Assembly: GCA_028284235.1 (NCBI GenBank)
Contig: JANQSC010000061.1
Location: 1 to 53,721 of the forward strand
DNA: 53,721 nucleotides
DNA from: Opitutaceae bacterium
GTDB lineage: Bacteria > Verrucomicrobiota > Verrucomicrobiia > Opitutales > Opitutaceae
Reading direction: 5' to 3'
This document shows positions 18,635 to 26,591 of this stretch, in pieces (positions within the stretch are counted from its first letter, which is position 1; every line of letters begins with the position of its first letter). A model generated the notes under the pieces. The model worked only from the letters and a program-made list of their open reading frames with translations. It did not search any database and had not been told where the DNA came from. A program made the position numbers and the translations under genes.

Positions 18635-18800
18635 GGCTATCAACTCTTTCGCTTGATGATCCTGCTCCTGCGTCAGCAGGATCCTGTTCTCGCGCCAGCG
18701 AGATTTGATCTCGAAGAGATCACTGTTAAATACCGCCTACTACCCGACAACTGAGTTAATGAACAGTCGTCTTCCGTCGAAATGTCGCTTCGCGCCCGTT
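18635..18800. repeat. six-hairpin array repeat, copy 2 (degenerate 3' end)
   Basis: The second tandem unit, nearly identical to copy 1 through GATCTCGAAGAGATCACTGTT. After that it decays: the TCGCC/GGCGA hairpin becomes GTCTTCCGTCGA, and the segment runs into the start of the small lipoprotein gene at 18759. Confidence 0.8.
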
Positions 18801-19013
18801 TTACTAGCGTTCCTTTTATCGCTCGCTCTCAGCGCATGCGTAAGCGTGCCCAAAGCAGCAGTCGGAAGCGCGGTTAAAGGAGCGCGGATAGGTGCAAAAG
18901 CAGCCGTTGGCACAACCAAGACGGTTACCAAAACGGTAACCGCCCCTCTCTCAAAAGACGCTCAATCGAGTCGCCCAGAGAGCGATGCCGAATCCGGCGA
19001 ATCCGAGCGATAG
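18759..19013 (+). CDS. small Ala/Lys-rich lipoprotein whose start lies in a repeat
   Basis: An 84-residue protein. Its signal peptide, LLAFLLSLALSAC, has lipobox Cys27; the mature part contains AVGSAVKGARIGAKAAVG and a Thr/Val-rich stretch, and ends in an acidic Ser-rich tail. It is likely attached to a membrane, with no recognised family. The start ATG and the first dozen codons match the hairpin-array repeat, so the signal-peptide N-region derives from repeat DNA. An upstream in-frame ATG (18705) is entirely repeat sequence and is not preferred. The last 52 bases overlap the convergent beta-helix gene. The overlap lowers confidence slightly, but the lipobox supports the gene. Confidence 0.6.
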   Translation: MNSRLPSKCRFAPVLLAFLLSLALSACVSVPKAAVGSAVKGARIGAKAAVGTTKTVTKTVTAPLSKDAQSSRPESDAESGESER

Positions 19014-20335
19014 AGCGAAACGGGCAGTTGGACCTTATCCGAATCAGCGCCATCGGAGACTATCCCGCCCGCGCTATTGGCAACGTAGAAATGCCCTTCG
19101 CCCTCTCGCGCTAAACCGTCTGCGGCGTCCACCACATTGCCCGCGACCACGTAGTTCCGCGCAAGGTCCGACTGCGGCCCCAAGACTGACGTCGCGTGGT
19201 TGCGAAAGAAGAAAACGTAGTCCGATCGCGCTCGATTCAGTCCGCCCCCGTCGGTCACGATCTCTTTGCCTCGATTGCCTTCGAACAAAATGTTGTGAGA
19301 AAATCCACCGTGATGGACTCCAATATCTTGATACGAAACATACGGCGCCTCCGACGAGTTGTAGCTAAAGATACAGTAATTCGCACCCGCGCTCACGTTA
19401 ATGCCATGACGCAAATTCCAAGCGCGATTGTGACTGGCTCGCGACTGCGTGGTCGCTCGATGGAAGTTCACGCCGTAGGCCCATCCCCCACTCGCTTCCC
19501 AAGCCCCGTGCATGAGACAATGTTCGACGATTACCTGCCGACTCGCCCGGGCCCGTATATTGGAAAAACACGCGTCGACCGATTCCACGTGCGACACGCG
19601 AGCATTGTAGCAATATTCCAATACAATATTCGAACTCTCCCGCGCGTTCTTGTGAAGCCGTTTGATGGTGAAATCTTCCAGCGAGATATTCTCGCTCATA
19701 AACAAGCGCCACATCCTCACCGATTCGAGGAGAGGCATGTCGACGCCGCTCCTCATATCGAAATGGTGCGTCCGACCGCGCTTGTCAGTCACTTTGAAAA
19801 TCTGCCCGCGCCAGAACACCTTTTCCGTAGGCGATCGCTCCGGACTGTAGACGAGAATGAAATCGCCCGGCTCGTACGGCGTATCTTCTCTCGACTCCAT
19901 CCGATTGTACCCTCTACGAAACGTCTTTTCCTCAGGGAAATACTCGCGCTCTTCCGCCGAACCCGCGAAGACGATCCCGTGAACCGGAATCTCCTCCTTA
20001 GTCGTGATTTCAAACACCGTTTTCCCGATTCCATCGCCCACAAACTGGATATCGCCCTCCTCGATGCGGCATTCCGTATGCAAGTAGTACGTCCCCTCTG
20101 GAAAGTACAAAATGCGCCGCCCCTCCGAACGAGCGAGAATCTCGCGGATCGCCACGGAGGCGTCGATCGACGCGTCGTTTCTCGGCAGTCCCGCGGTCGT
20201 TACATCGATCGTCTCCCACCCGCCAGGATCCTCCCACTGGTAGTCCGCCCATCCCGAGGGAGGAAAGTACTTTTCCGGAATCGCCGCAATGCCATTGACC
20301 GCGCACAGCAAACACAGACACCATCGGAACTTCAT
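18962..20335 (-). CDS. secreted right-handed beta-helix protein (pectate-lyase-like)
   Basis: A 457-residue protein with a signal peptide (cleavage near residue 18). Residues of about 40-130 resemble the N-terminal pectate-lyase_3/galacturonase-type cap (DASIDASVAIREILA, then RRILYFPEGTYYL). Residues of about 215-420 contain the repeating short strands of a parallel beta-helix (for example ISLEDFTIKRL and NILFEGNRGKEIV). Such proteins bind or cleave polysaccharides. No complete catalytic signature is visible, so lyase versus hydrolase cannot be decided. It is divergent from rhaM, which suggests rhamnose-containing glycans, an inference from context only. Confidence 0.75.
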   Translation of the reverse strand: MKFRWCLCLLCAVNGIAAIPEKYFPPSGWADYQWEDPGGWETIDVTTAGLPRNDASIDASVAIREILARSEGRRILYFPEGTYYLHTECRIEEGDIQFVGDGIGKTVFEITTKEEIPVHGIVFAGSAEEREYFPEEKTFRRGYNRMESREDTPYEPGDFILVYSPERSPTEKVFWRGQIFKVTDKRGRTHHFDMRSGVDMPLLESVRMWRLFMSENISLEDFTIKRLHKNARESSNIVLEYCYNARVSHVESVDACFSNIRARASRQVIVEHCLMHGAWEASGGWAYGVNFHRATTQSRASHNRAWNLRHGINVSAGANYCIFSYNSSEAPYVSYQDIGVHHGGFSHNILFEGNRGKEIVTDGGGLNRARSDYVFFFRNHATSVLGPQSDLARNYVVAGNVVDAADGLAREGEGHFYVANSAGGIVSDGADSDKVQLPVSLYRSDSPDSASLSGRLD

Positions 20336-20401
20336 ATTTTCACGACAACAGTCCTGCGGGCATTGAGCAATCCCAATGCAATCCGAATCCCCGCAATTCT
20401 A

Positions 20402-20426
20402 CCGCAACCGTTGCGGGACACGTCCC
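20402..20426. promoter_or_regulatory. paired inverted repeats in the beta-helix/rhaM divergent promoter region
   Basis: CCGCAAC and GTTGCGG (20402-20416) form a near-perfect palindrome and are followed at once by GGGAC/GTCCC (20415-20426). They lie in the 131-bp region between divergent genes, where a shared operator would be expected. The alternative is a small repeat. Confidence 0.35.
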
Positions 20427-20466
20427 GACACCAGATTCGAAACAACTCCACCCCAACCGAAAAACC

Positions 20467-20781
20467 ATGATCCGAAAAGCCTTCGTGATGCAATTGCACC
20501 CCGGCCAAGAATCGACCTACGTCGAACGACACTCCCCCATCTGGCCCGAACTGGAGTCCACGCTCAAAGACCACGGCGTATCCAATTATTCGATCTTTCT
20601 GCACCCTGAGACGCTTCAGCTGTTCGGCTACGCTGAAATCGAAGACGAAGCCCAATGGAACGCCATCGCCCAAACCCGCGTGTGCCGCGAATGGTGGAGC
20701 CACATGAGCGACCTAATGGAAACCAATCCCGACAACAGTCCTGTTTCGACCGAACTGAATGAAACTTTCCACATGGATTGA
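20467..20781 (+). CDS. rhaM: L-rhamnose mutarotase
   Basis: A 104-residue protein with the family pattern: RKAFVMQLHPG at the start, Tyr18 and His22 in YVERHSPIWPEL, the SNYSIFLHPET strand, and CREWWSHM with the conserved tryptophans near 77-78. It interconverts alpha and beta anomers of L-rhamnose in the cytoplasm, feeding rhamnose catabolism. The length is normal. No rhaA/B/D genes are near, but a 2-keto-3-deoxy-acid-type pathway locus lies at 32-36 kb. Confidence 0.92.
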   Translation: MIRKAFVMQLHPGQESTYVERHSPIWPELESTLKDHGVSNYSIFLHPETLQLFGYAEIEDEAQWNAIAQTRVCREWWSHMSDLMETNPDNSPVSTELNETFHMD

Positions 20782-20812
20782 CAGGGGGCCGAAGGCACTC
20801 ACTCATCCACCA

Positions 20813-20841
20813 TTGTAGGAGCGTTGCATGCGACGCCCCTA
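20813..20841. repeat. half copy of the TGTAGGGGCGTTGC inverted repeat
   Basis: TGTAGGAGCGTTGCATGCGA followed by CGCCCCTA matches one arm of the perfect inverted repeat at 31761-31838, with inner complementarity but no partner arm. Confidence 0.55.
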
Positions 20842-20882
20842 AGAAAATGGGGAGAACTACAGGATCGTTCATCGCGCCAACA

Positions 20883-21071
20883 GCTTATCAATTCATTGGT
20901 TTGATTATCCTGTTCCTGCGTCAGCAGGATCCTGCTCTCGCGCTAGCGAGACTTGATCTCGAAGAGATCACTGTTTAAAACCACCCAGCTATCCAACAAC
21001 TAATTTCATCAACAGTCGCCTTGCGGCGAAATGCCGCTTCGCGCCAGCAGGATGACTCTTCGAGCCAACAG
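20883..21071. repeat. six-hairpin array repeat, copy 3
   Basis: The same order of hairpins and linkers as copies 1 and 2, including TCCTGTT...AGCAGGA, TCTCGC/GCGAGA, TGATCTC/GAGATCA, CTGTTTAAA, TCGCC/GGCGA and GACTC/GAGCC. It fills most of the gene-free gap 20782-21136 between rhaM and the methyltransferase. Confidence 0.82.
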
Positions 21072-21136
21072 AATTTTCGCCGCAGCGAAGACCCATCAGG
21101 CCGCTACGACTGCATCCTCGCCGATCTCCTCCAAGC

Positions 21137-21901
21137 CTAACCCCCAAGCTGCCCCAAATACAACATCGTCTCGTACAAAACAGTCACTTTGCCGGAGCGG
21201 CTATGAGCAGTAAATAAATCGTTCAAATCCGACTGCATCGCTTCGAATCCGGACTCGCCCGTGTTGGGCATGTACGACGAGGACGCAACCCGGCCTAATA
21301 GTCCCTCGAAATCGAATACTTGCTGATTCGGCAGCGATCGCAGCGTAAACACGCTCGGAGAAAAGAACGCGCCGATTTTCGCTTCGTCCGTATTCACGTG
21401 ATTCACTTTCTCGTAGTCCCTCGCATGTCGTTTCAGAAACGCTTCGTACTCGATGGAGAACGAATCCGAACGCGTCCGTCGCTCGTTCCAGATCAACGCC
21501 ACCCATCCACCGGGTTTCAAGATCCGTCTAAACTCCGTTCGACACGCGGCTGGATCGAACCAGTGAAATGCCTGGGCGGATACAATCAAGTCGACTGACG
21601 CAGGACTCAGTCCCGATGACTCAGCGGTTCCCGCCACGCTCTGGAAGCGCGAATTCCCTTCGAAAGCGCTTTCCGCCACTTCGCTCATCGAGTCATTGGG
21701 CTCAATCGCGTACACGCGTTCGCAGCAGTCCAAGAGCAAGGCCGTGAAAATGCCCGTTCCCGATCCCATATCCGCTACGCGGGATTCAGTCCCCAAACCG
21801 CAAATTGACTGCAGCGCCTCAACCGTCCCCGGCGGATAGCCCGGACGATAGCGAACGTAGTTCGCTACTCGATCCGAGAATCGCGTCGTGGAGTCGCTCA
21901 T
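21137..21901 (-). CDS. class I SAM-dependent methyltransferase
   Basis: About 254 residues. Motif I is DMGSGTG at 44-50, the acidic end of strand two is IEPND near 66-70, and the post-motif VDLIVSAQAFHWFDP fits the UbiE/Methyltransf_11 type with SAM bound in the cytosol. I chose the ATG at 21901 (MSDSTTRF) because it overlaps the stop of phzF-like gene by four bases, giving translational coupling; the longer frame to 21973 lies within phzF. FHWFDP is usual in small-molecule methyltransferases such as trans-aconitate-type enzymes. Substrate unknown. Confidence 0.87.
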   Translation of the reverse strand: MSDSTTRFSDRVANYVRYRPGYPPGTVEALQSICGLGTESRVADMGSGTGIFTALLLDCCERVYAIEPNDSMSEVAESAFEGNSRFQSVAGTAESSGLSPASVDLIVSAQAFHWFDPAACRTEFRRILKPGGWVALIWNERRTRSDSFSIEYEAFLKRHARDYEKVNHVNTDEAKIGAFFSPSVFTLRSLPNQQVFDFEGLLGRVASSSYMPNTGESGFEAMQSDLNDLFTAHSRSGKVTVLYETMLYLGQLGG

Positions 21902-22677
21902 ACAAACACCTCGCCTCTCAGATAGAGACGGGCAGTACCGGAAATCAGAATACGCTCTCCCTCCAACCGGCACCGCACGCTGCCGCCGCGCTTGGAAATC
22001 TGCCGCGCATTCAAGTCCGATTTATCCAACACCGCTCCCCAGTACGGCGCCATCGCGCAATGAGCCGACCCGGTCACCGGATCCTCGTCGATATTGTGCT
22101 TGGGAGCGAAAAAACGGCTAACAAAATCCACCACGTCGCCTGGAGCCGTAGCGATCACCCCCCTGCGATCAAGCCCCTTCAAGCGTCCCATATCCGGAGC
22201 CAGCGAGCGAACGTCCGACTCGGATTCAAACACCGCCATGTAGTCCGCTCCCGCATACAATTCATGCGGTCGTTTGCCCAAAGCAGATGCGATCTCCTCC
22301 GTGACCGGAACGCTCTCCCCCAATTGGTTGGGGAAGTCCATTGTGAGACGCTCCCCTTCCCGAGTCACCCTCAGCTCGCCGCTCAGGGTTTCGAAGCGAA
22401 TCGTTTCGTCCTTCCAGTCCAGTTCCGTAAACAAAACGAAGGCCGTCGCCAAGGTCGCATGCCCGCACAGTTCCACTTCCGCAACCGGTGTAAACCAACG
22501 CAGATGGAACACGTCTCCTTGACGGACGAAAAACGCGGTTTCCGACAGGTTGTTCTCCTCGGCGATCGATTGAAGCAATTCGTCCGGCTGCCAATCCTCC
22601 AACGGGCAAATCGCAGCGGGGTTCCCCTCGAACGGCGCTTCCGCAAACGCGTCGACTTGATAGATGGGTATTCGCAT
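21898..22677 (-). CDS. PhzF-family isomerase/epimerase-like protein
   Basis: About 259 residues. The start IPIYQVDAFAEAPFEGNPAA and the catalytic Glu46 in NNLSETAFF identify the PhzF/diaminopimelate-epimerase fold, with two similar halves. The second half has GSAHCAMAPYW near 190. Most members outside phenazine clusters have unknown substrates. The start at MRIPIYQ (22677) fits the family; a longer frame reaches 22746. It is followed by the methyltransferase with an ATGA overlap. Confidence 0.88.
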   Translation of the reverse strand: MRIPIYQVDAFAEAPFEGNPAAICPLEDWQPDELLQSIAEENNLSETAFFVRQGDVFHLRWFTPVAEVELCGHATLATAFVLFTELDWKDETIRFETLSGELRVTREGERLTMDFPNQLGESVPVTEEIASALGKRPHELYAGADYMAVFESESDVRSLAPDMGRLKGLDRRGVIATAPGDVVDFVSRFFAPKHNIDEDPVTGSAHCAMAPYWGAVLDKSDLNARQISKRGGSVRCRLEGERILISGTARLYLRGEVFV

Positions 22678-22771
22678 AGCGCCGCACTTTCGAGGATTCA
22701 TTCGGCTTTGGCGACACCGAAGTCTGTCATGCGAACGCAATTTCAATCGAGGATCTCGCGAACAAGGGAGA

Positions 22772-23965
22772 TCAACCCGCCAGCAAAGCTTGAATCCGTT
22801 CTCTCACTTGCTCCGTCAGGAGCCCCACTCCGGTCTTCACATTCAAACCCGTCTCCGACAAAAACGCTCCGAGATCGATCGGCTCGCCGAAGACGACCTC
22901 CGCTTTTCGAGCCCCTAAGTAACGCCCTTTGCCAAACACGTCTTCCTCTAATTTGAAAAGCGTCTCCGCGATCCGGTCCACCGACGGGCGCTCCATCAAA
23001 TAGATGCCGGGATAGCTGTAAAGTTGGTGGGCCAGAAAAACACGGTCCAACTCCGCGTACAACTCTTCCGCCCGAGCCGCGGCCGGTGGATTCTTCTGGT
23101 GTGTCAGCTCTTTGCGTATCACTGCCCGAATCAACTTGATCCGCTTCGGCGTGCTCAGCTCGTGATTGTCCACGCCATGACTCCGCTCCACGCTCGCGAC
23201 CAACGAAGCCCGCAAGGCATGCAGACGATCTTCCAACGGCCCATTGGACGTTCGACCCAGATGCTCCTGCTCCTTGATCGATAACAAGGCCGAACCAAAC
23301 GCCAATATGCGGTCCACCGTATCCAAATTCGACTGCGGCTTAATCGTAATCCGCTCCTCCAATGCGTCCAACCGACTTCCGAACGAGTCTCGGACGCCTT
23401 CATTGTAGCGAAGGTGAATCGACGCGGGCACCACGAAAGCCCTCCGTCCGTCCGTGAGTTTGGACGCCGCTCTTAAGGCAATATTGGATACGCCTTCGTT
23501 CAACTCGTCCAGCGTCTCCATATGATGATAGATTTCCCCTTCAGGAAAAATCACCAACGGGTACTTCGCCTCCTCGAGTATTTTGATCGCCGTCTTCACC
23601 GCGGCAAGGTCGCTCCCTTCTCGGTTGACCGAAAACGCTCCCACTCGCTTCATCACGAACGCGTTGAGCCGACTCTTCTCAAACCCTTCCCGAGCCGCCA
23701 TGAAATGGAAAGGCAATCCCTCCCGCAAACCGATCGACAACATCAAATAGGGATCCGCATGATCGGCGTGATTCGGCGTCACCAAAACCGAATGCCCCTC
23801 CTTCGCCAGCTGTGCTACTGGCTCAACGCCACTCACCTCCACCTCGGACACCTTGTGCTGAAACCGCAACGAAAGCGGGGTCAAAATCCGCGTAAACGGA
23901 CGAAACCACGTCGCGTACTTCGGAGGGACAAACGTATAGGGAGACTGATCGCGGAGCAAATTCAT
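22772..23965 (-). CDS. phospholipid/glycerol acyltransferase (PlsC domain)
   Basis: About 397 residues. The acyltransferase motif NHADHAD (His66...Asp71) and FPEGEIY near 149-155 lie in the N-terminal 210 residues. The remaining helical 180 residues are an unrecognised extension. There is no clear membrane helix, so it is probably a peripheral enzyme using acyl donors. It is longer than housekeeping PlsC (a second, typical copy lies at 50445). It precedes phzF-like by 94 bases on the same strand. Confidence 0.82.
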   Translation of the reverse strand: MNLLRDQSPYTFVPPKYATWFRPFTRILTPLSLRFQHKVSEVEVSGVEPVAQLAKEGHSVLVTPNHADHADPYLMLSIGLREGLPFHFMAAREGFEKSRLNAFVMKRVGAFSVNREGSDLAAVKTAIKILEEAKYPLVIFPEGEIYHHMETLDELNEGVSNIALRAASKLTDGRRAFVVPASIHLRYNEGVRDSFGSRLDALEERITIKPQSNLDTVDRILAFGSALLSIKEQEHLGRTSNGPLEDRLHALRASLVASVERSHGVDNHELSTPKRIKLIRAVIRKELTHQKNPPAAARAEELYAELDRVFLAHQLYSYPGIYLMERPSVDRIAETLFKLEEDVFGKGRYLGARKAEVVFGEPIDLGAFLSETGLNVKTGVGLLTEQVRERIQALLAG

Positions 23966-24128
23966 CGCGCACCGGTGTAACGAATACACACTCGCTGAGT
24001 TTCCCGAAACGCTAGCGAGCGGCGATCACGGAGTAAAGCGCCAGTTTCTTAAAGAAATTGCGAAAGCGTAGGGCCTGCACGGAGCGCCACCACCGTCTTC
24101 GTCTAACTCAGCGCGTACACGTCAAATC

Positions 24129-24237
24129 AAACCCGCCGGGACGTCGGGTTCCACCTTTATCGTCCTGAGCTTAGGTGGAACGCGACAGCCTGCCTCGGCG
24201 TAGCCCGAATAGGACGAAGACGGGTCCCGGCGCGTTT
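24129..24237. repeat. three-way-junction (cloverleaf) repeat, copy 1
   Basis: The outer stem is GCCGGGAC/GTCCCGGC. A first arm is GTTCCACCT/AGGTGGAAC, and a second region reads CTCGGCGTAGCCCGAATAGG then ACGAAGACGG. A second copy lies at 29711. It fills part of the gene-free gap 23966-24463. That gap also holds a CGTAGGGC half-arm near 24068 and a nested hairpin, AAGGGGAG...CTCCCCTT around GACTCC/GGAGTC, at 24351-24388. Confidence 0.75.
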
Positions 24238-24433
24238 ATTCGGATGAGAAGGAAAAAACGGCGCAGCGAGGGAGGATCTACTTTACATCCTCAGACACAC
24301 CAAAGTACACGAGGAAAACCGCAAAGCGACCCCCTCCCCCGGAACACGCGAAGGGGAGACTCCAACGGAGTCGACAAATCCTCCCCTTCCGGAAAATACA
24401 AAAATATCGAAGAGTTGAATACAAATTGAACAA

Positions 24434-24465
24434 GCCCCGGCGCGAACAGCGCCGGGGCCCGTTTT
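24434..24465 (-). terminator. strong hairpin, probable terminator
   Basis: A ten-base-pair stem, GCCCCGGCGC (24434-24443) and GCGCCGGGGC (24449-24458), with a five-base loop. On the minus strand it follows directly after the stop of the small membrane ORF and is trailed by TTGTTC. On the plus strand CCGTTTT follows, so it may work both ways. Confidence 0.75.
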
Positions 24466-24589
24466 AATTCTCCTCTTTCACCTGGATGGAACGAAGTTCC
24501 GATCCAAAGTGGGATTGAGTCACCTCCAAAATTCCCATTACCGCGAACGCGGCAACCGCGAATACTTCAATTATTATCAATGCAGTCAT
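24464..24589 (-). CDS. 41-residue single-span membrane peptide
   Basis: A short ORF with one hydrophobic helix (ALIIIEVFAVAAFAVMGILE) and a hydrophilic tail ending QVKEEN. The ATG at 24589 has AAAGGG seven or so bases upstream, better than most starts here, and a strong hairpin terminator begins at the stop codon. A longer frame to 24730 would run into the aldose-epimerase start region. The family is unknown. The terminator and RBS argue that it is real. Confidence 0.5.
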   Translation of the reverse strand: MTALIIIEVFAVAAFAVMGILEVTQSHFGSELRSIQVKEEN

Positions 24590-24730
24590 TATATCCCTTT
24601 CCCGATTTGTTGTTACACACTTAAACGCGAAAAGTTTCACCCCGGTTGCGCTTTTTTCATTGAGATTGCGCTTTTTCTCCGGATCGCCCACAAAACCGAA
24701 CACCGCCCCAATTGTTCGAAATCGATTCAC

Positions 24731-25798
24731 GTGAAACTCCCCATTATCGCCGCCGCCTTACTCTGCGCTTCTCCACTCCTTTGCGAAGGGGCTCCGCTCG
24801 ATCGAATCCAAGAGAGTCAATTCGGGACGCTCGACGATGGAGACCCCGTCACCCAATTCACCCTTCGAAACGCGAATGGGATGCAGGTACGCCTCATCTC
24901 CTACGGAGCCATCATCACCGAAATCCTCGTTCCGGATCGTGAGGGCGTCACGCGCAACGTCGTCGTCGGCTCGGATTCCCTCGAGGACTACCTCGGGCGT
25001 TTTCCCGCCGCCGCCGTCATCGGACGCTACGCCAATCGAATCGCCCACGGCGCCTTCGAGATCGACGGTGTAAGCTATCAGTTGAGCAAAAACGCGCGGG
25101 GACACCACATTCACGGCGGAACGGCCAATTTCGCCAAACAAAACTGGCGGGCCGAGGCGCTCCCTCCCGGGCCCGACAGGTCCGCCGTTCGCTTCACCCA
25201 TGTCAGTCCCGATGGCGAAGCGGGCTATCCCGGACGACTGACGACAACCGTCGTCTACACGCTCACCGACAGGAATGCGCTCGAGATTCAATACAACGCA
25301 TCCACCGACCGACCGACCATCGTCAACCTCACCAACCACGCCTACTTCAATCTCGCCAACGAAGGAGACTACCAGAATCACATTCTCTGGCTGAACGCCG
25401 ATTCCTACACGCTCACGGACAGCGACCTCATACCCACCGGCGCGGTCGCGACCGTGGCCAACACACCGATGGACTTCACCCAGCCAACCGCCATCGGCTC
25501 CCGCCGTCATCTGATTGGACCGCCCCGCCCCAACAACTACGACAACAACTACATCCTCAATCGCTCCGACGACTCTATTGTAGTTGCCGCCCGCGTACAC
25601 GATCCCATTAGCGGTCGTTCCCTCGAAGTGCGAACCGACCAGCCGGGCGTACAGCTCTACACCGGAAATTCCCGCGGATTCTGCCTGGAAACGCAACACT
25701 ACCCCGACGCCATCAACCACAGCCATTTCCCCTCGCCCATCGTCCGGCCAGGCAGTCCGTTTAAAAGCGAAACTCACTTTGTCTTTTCCACTCGCTAG
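24731..25798 (+). CDS. galM: secreted aldose 1-epimerase
   Basis: About 355 residues from a GTG at 24731, which starts directly before a signal peptide (VKLPIIAAALLCASPLLCEG). Family motifs: GRYANRIAHGAF near 98-109, HHIHGG at 125-130, NLTNHAYFNL with the catalytic His203, and CLETQHYPD near 316 with the catalytic Glu. It interconverts sugar anomers. Export to the periplasm suggests action on sugars released outside the cytoplasm. It is first in a likely operon with the SDR (35-bp gap) and the cupin. Confidence 0.9.
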   Translation: MKLPIIAAALLCASPLLCEGAPLDRIQESQFGTLDDGDPVTQFTLRNANGMQVRLISYGAIITEILVPDREGVTRNVVVGSDSLEDYLGRFPAAAVIGRYANRIAHGAFEIDGVSYQLSKNARGHHIHGGTANFAKQNWRAEALPPGPDRSAVRFTHVSPDGEAGYPGRLTTTVVYTLTDRNALEIQYNASTDRPTIVNLTNHAYFNLANEGDYQNHILWLNADSYTLTDSDLIPTGAVATVANTPMDFTQPTAIGSRRHLIGPPRPNNYDNNYILNRSDDSIVVAARVHDPISGRSLEVRTDQPGVQLYTGNSRGFCLETQHYPDAINHSHFPSPIVRPGSPFKSETHFVFSTR

Positions 25799-25833
25799 AC
25801 TATTTCTTCCCCTGTTCAACACTCGCCATCCAA

Positions 25834-26568
25834 GTGTCACCAAAATCTAACCACGCGTCCTCACCAAACCCCGAACAAAAACCAGTGGTCCTAGTTTGCG
25901 GCGGCACCAGCGGAATCGGACTCGCCCTGGCCCGCGGATTCGCTCGAGCCGGTTATCACGCCATCGCGGCGGGACTGGGCGAACTGCCTCCATCCGAGCC
26001 AGACATCGAATTCAAATCCCTCGACGTTCGGGACGAACAAGCGGTGCGAGCGCTTATCGGCGCGCTCCCCTGGCTCGATGTCCTCGTCAACGCCGCCGGA
26101 ATCATCCGCCGCCACGAAGAACTCGAGCCCACCGTGTTCGAAACCGTCCTCGACATCAATCTCAACGGGGCCATGCGGGCGAGCGCTGCCGCCCGTCCGC
26201 TTCTGGCTCAGTCCCAAGGGTGCATCATCAACATCGCCTCCATGCTCAGCTACTTTGGCGGAGGAGCGGTTCCCGCTTATTCCGCGTCGAAAGGCGGAAT
26301 CGCTCAGCTCACCAAGTCGCTCGCCATCGCCTACGCGTCCGACTCGATTCGCGTCAACGCCCTCGCGCCCGGATGGATCGAGACGCCGCTCACCCGCGAG
26401 CTCCGAGAAGATTCCGCCCGCAATCAAGCAGTCATCGACCGCACGCCCATGGGACGGTGGGGGCGCGCGGAAGAACTCGTCGGCCCGGCCCTCTTTCTCG
26501 CCAGCGCAAACGCGTCGTTCGTAACGGGAGCCCTCTTAAATGTAGACGGCGGATACGCCGCCATGTAG
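25834..26568 (+). CDS. short-chain dehydrogenase/reductase
   Basis: A 244-residue classical SDR from a GTG start. The cofactor motif GGTSGIG is at 23-29, NAAG at 86-89, and the catalytic residues are Ser136, Tyr149 and Lys153 (YSASK). It oxidises a hydroxyl of a small sugar or acid with NAD(P); between galM and a cupin it most likely acts on a sugar acid. KduD-like 2-deoxygluconate dehydrogenase is one candidate but is not proven. Confidence 0.9.
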   Translation: MSPKSNHASSPNPEQKPVVLVCGGTSGIGLALARGFARAGYHAIAAGLGELPPSEPDIEFKSLDVRDEQAVRALIGALPWLDVLVNAAGIIRRHEELEPTVFETVLDINLNGAMRASAAARPLLAQSQGCIINIASMLSYFGGGAVPAYSASKGGIAQLTKSLAIAYASDSIRVNALAPGWIETPLTRELREDSARNQAVIDRTPMGRWGRAEELVGPALFLASANASFVTGALLNVDGGYAAM

Positions 26569-26591
26569 AACAATTCCAATCCCATTTGCCC

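Noticed and set aside
18518-18754. ORFs reading MISKRSLLNT...FDLEEITVK inside the hairpin repeats
   Set aside because: They are translations of repeat DNA; the frame is not kept in other copies and no gene signals are present.
18448-18800. Hairpin arrays as a CRISPR array
   Set aside because: The units are 187 bp, stems differ within a unit, there are no unique spacers between short identical repeats, and no cas gene is near.
24175-24429. 84-residue plus-strand ORF
   Set aside because: It begins inside the cloverleaf repeat, is compositionally odd (Arg/Pro/Ser-rich) and has no recognisable domain or RBS.
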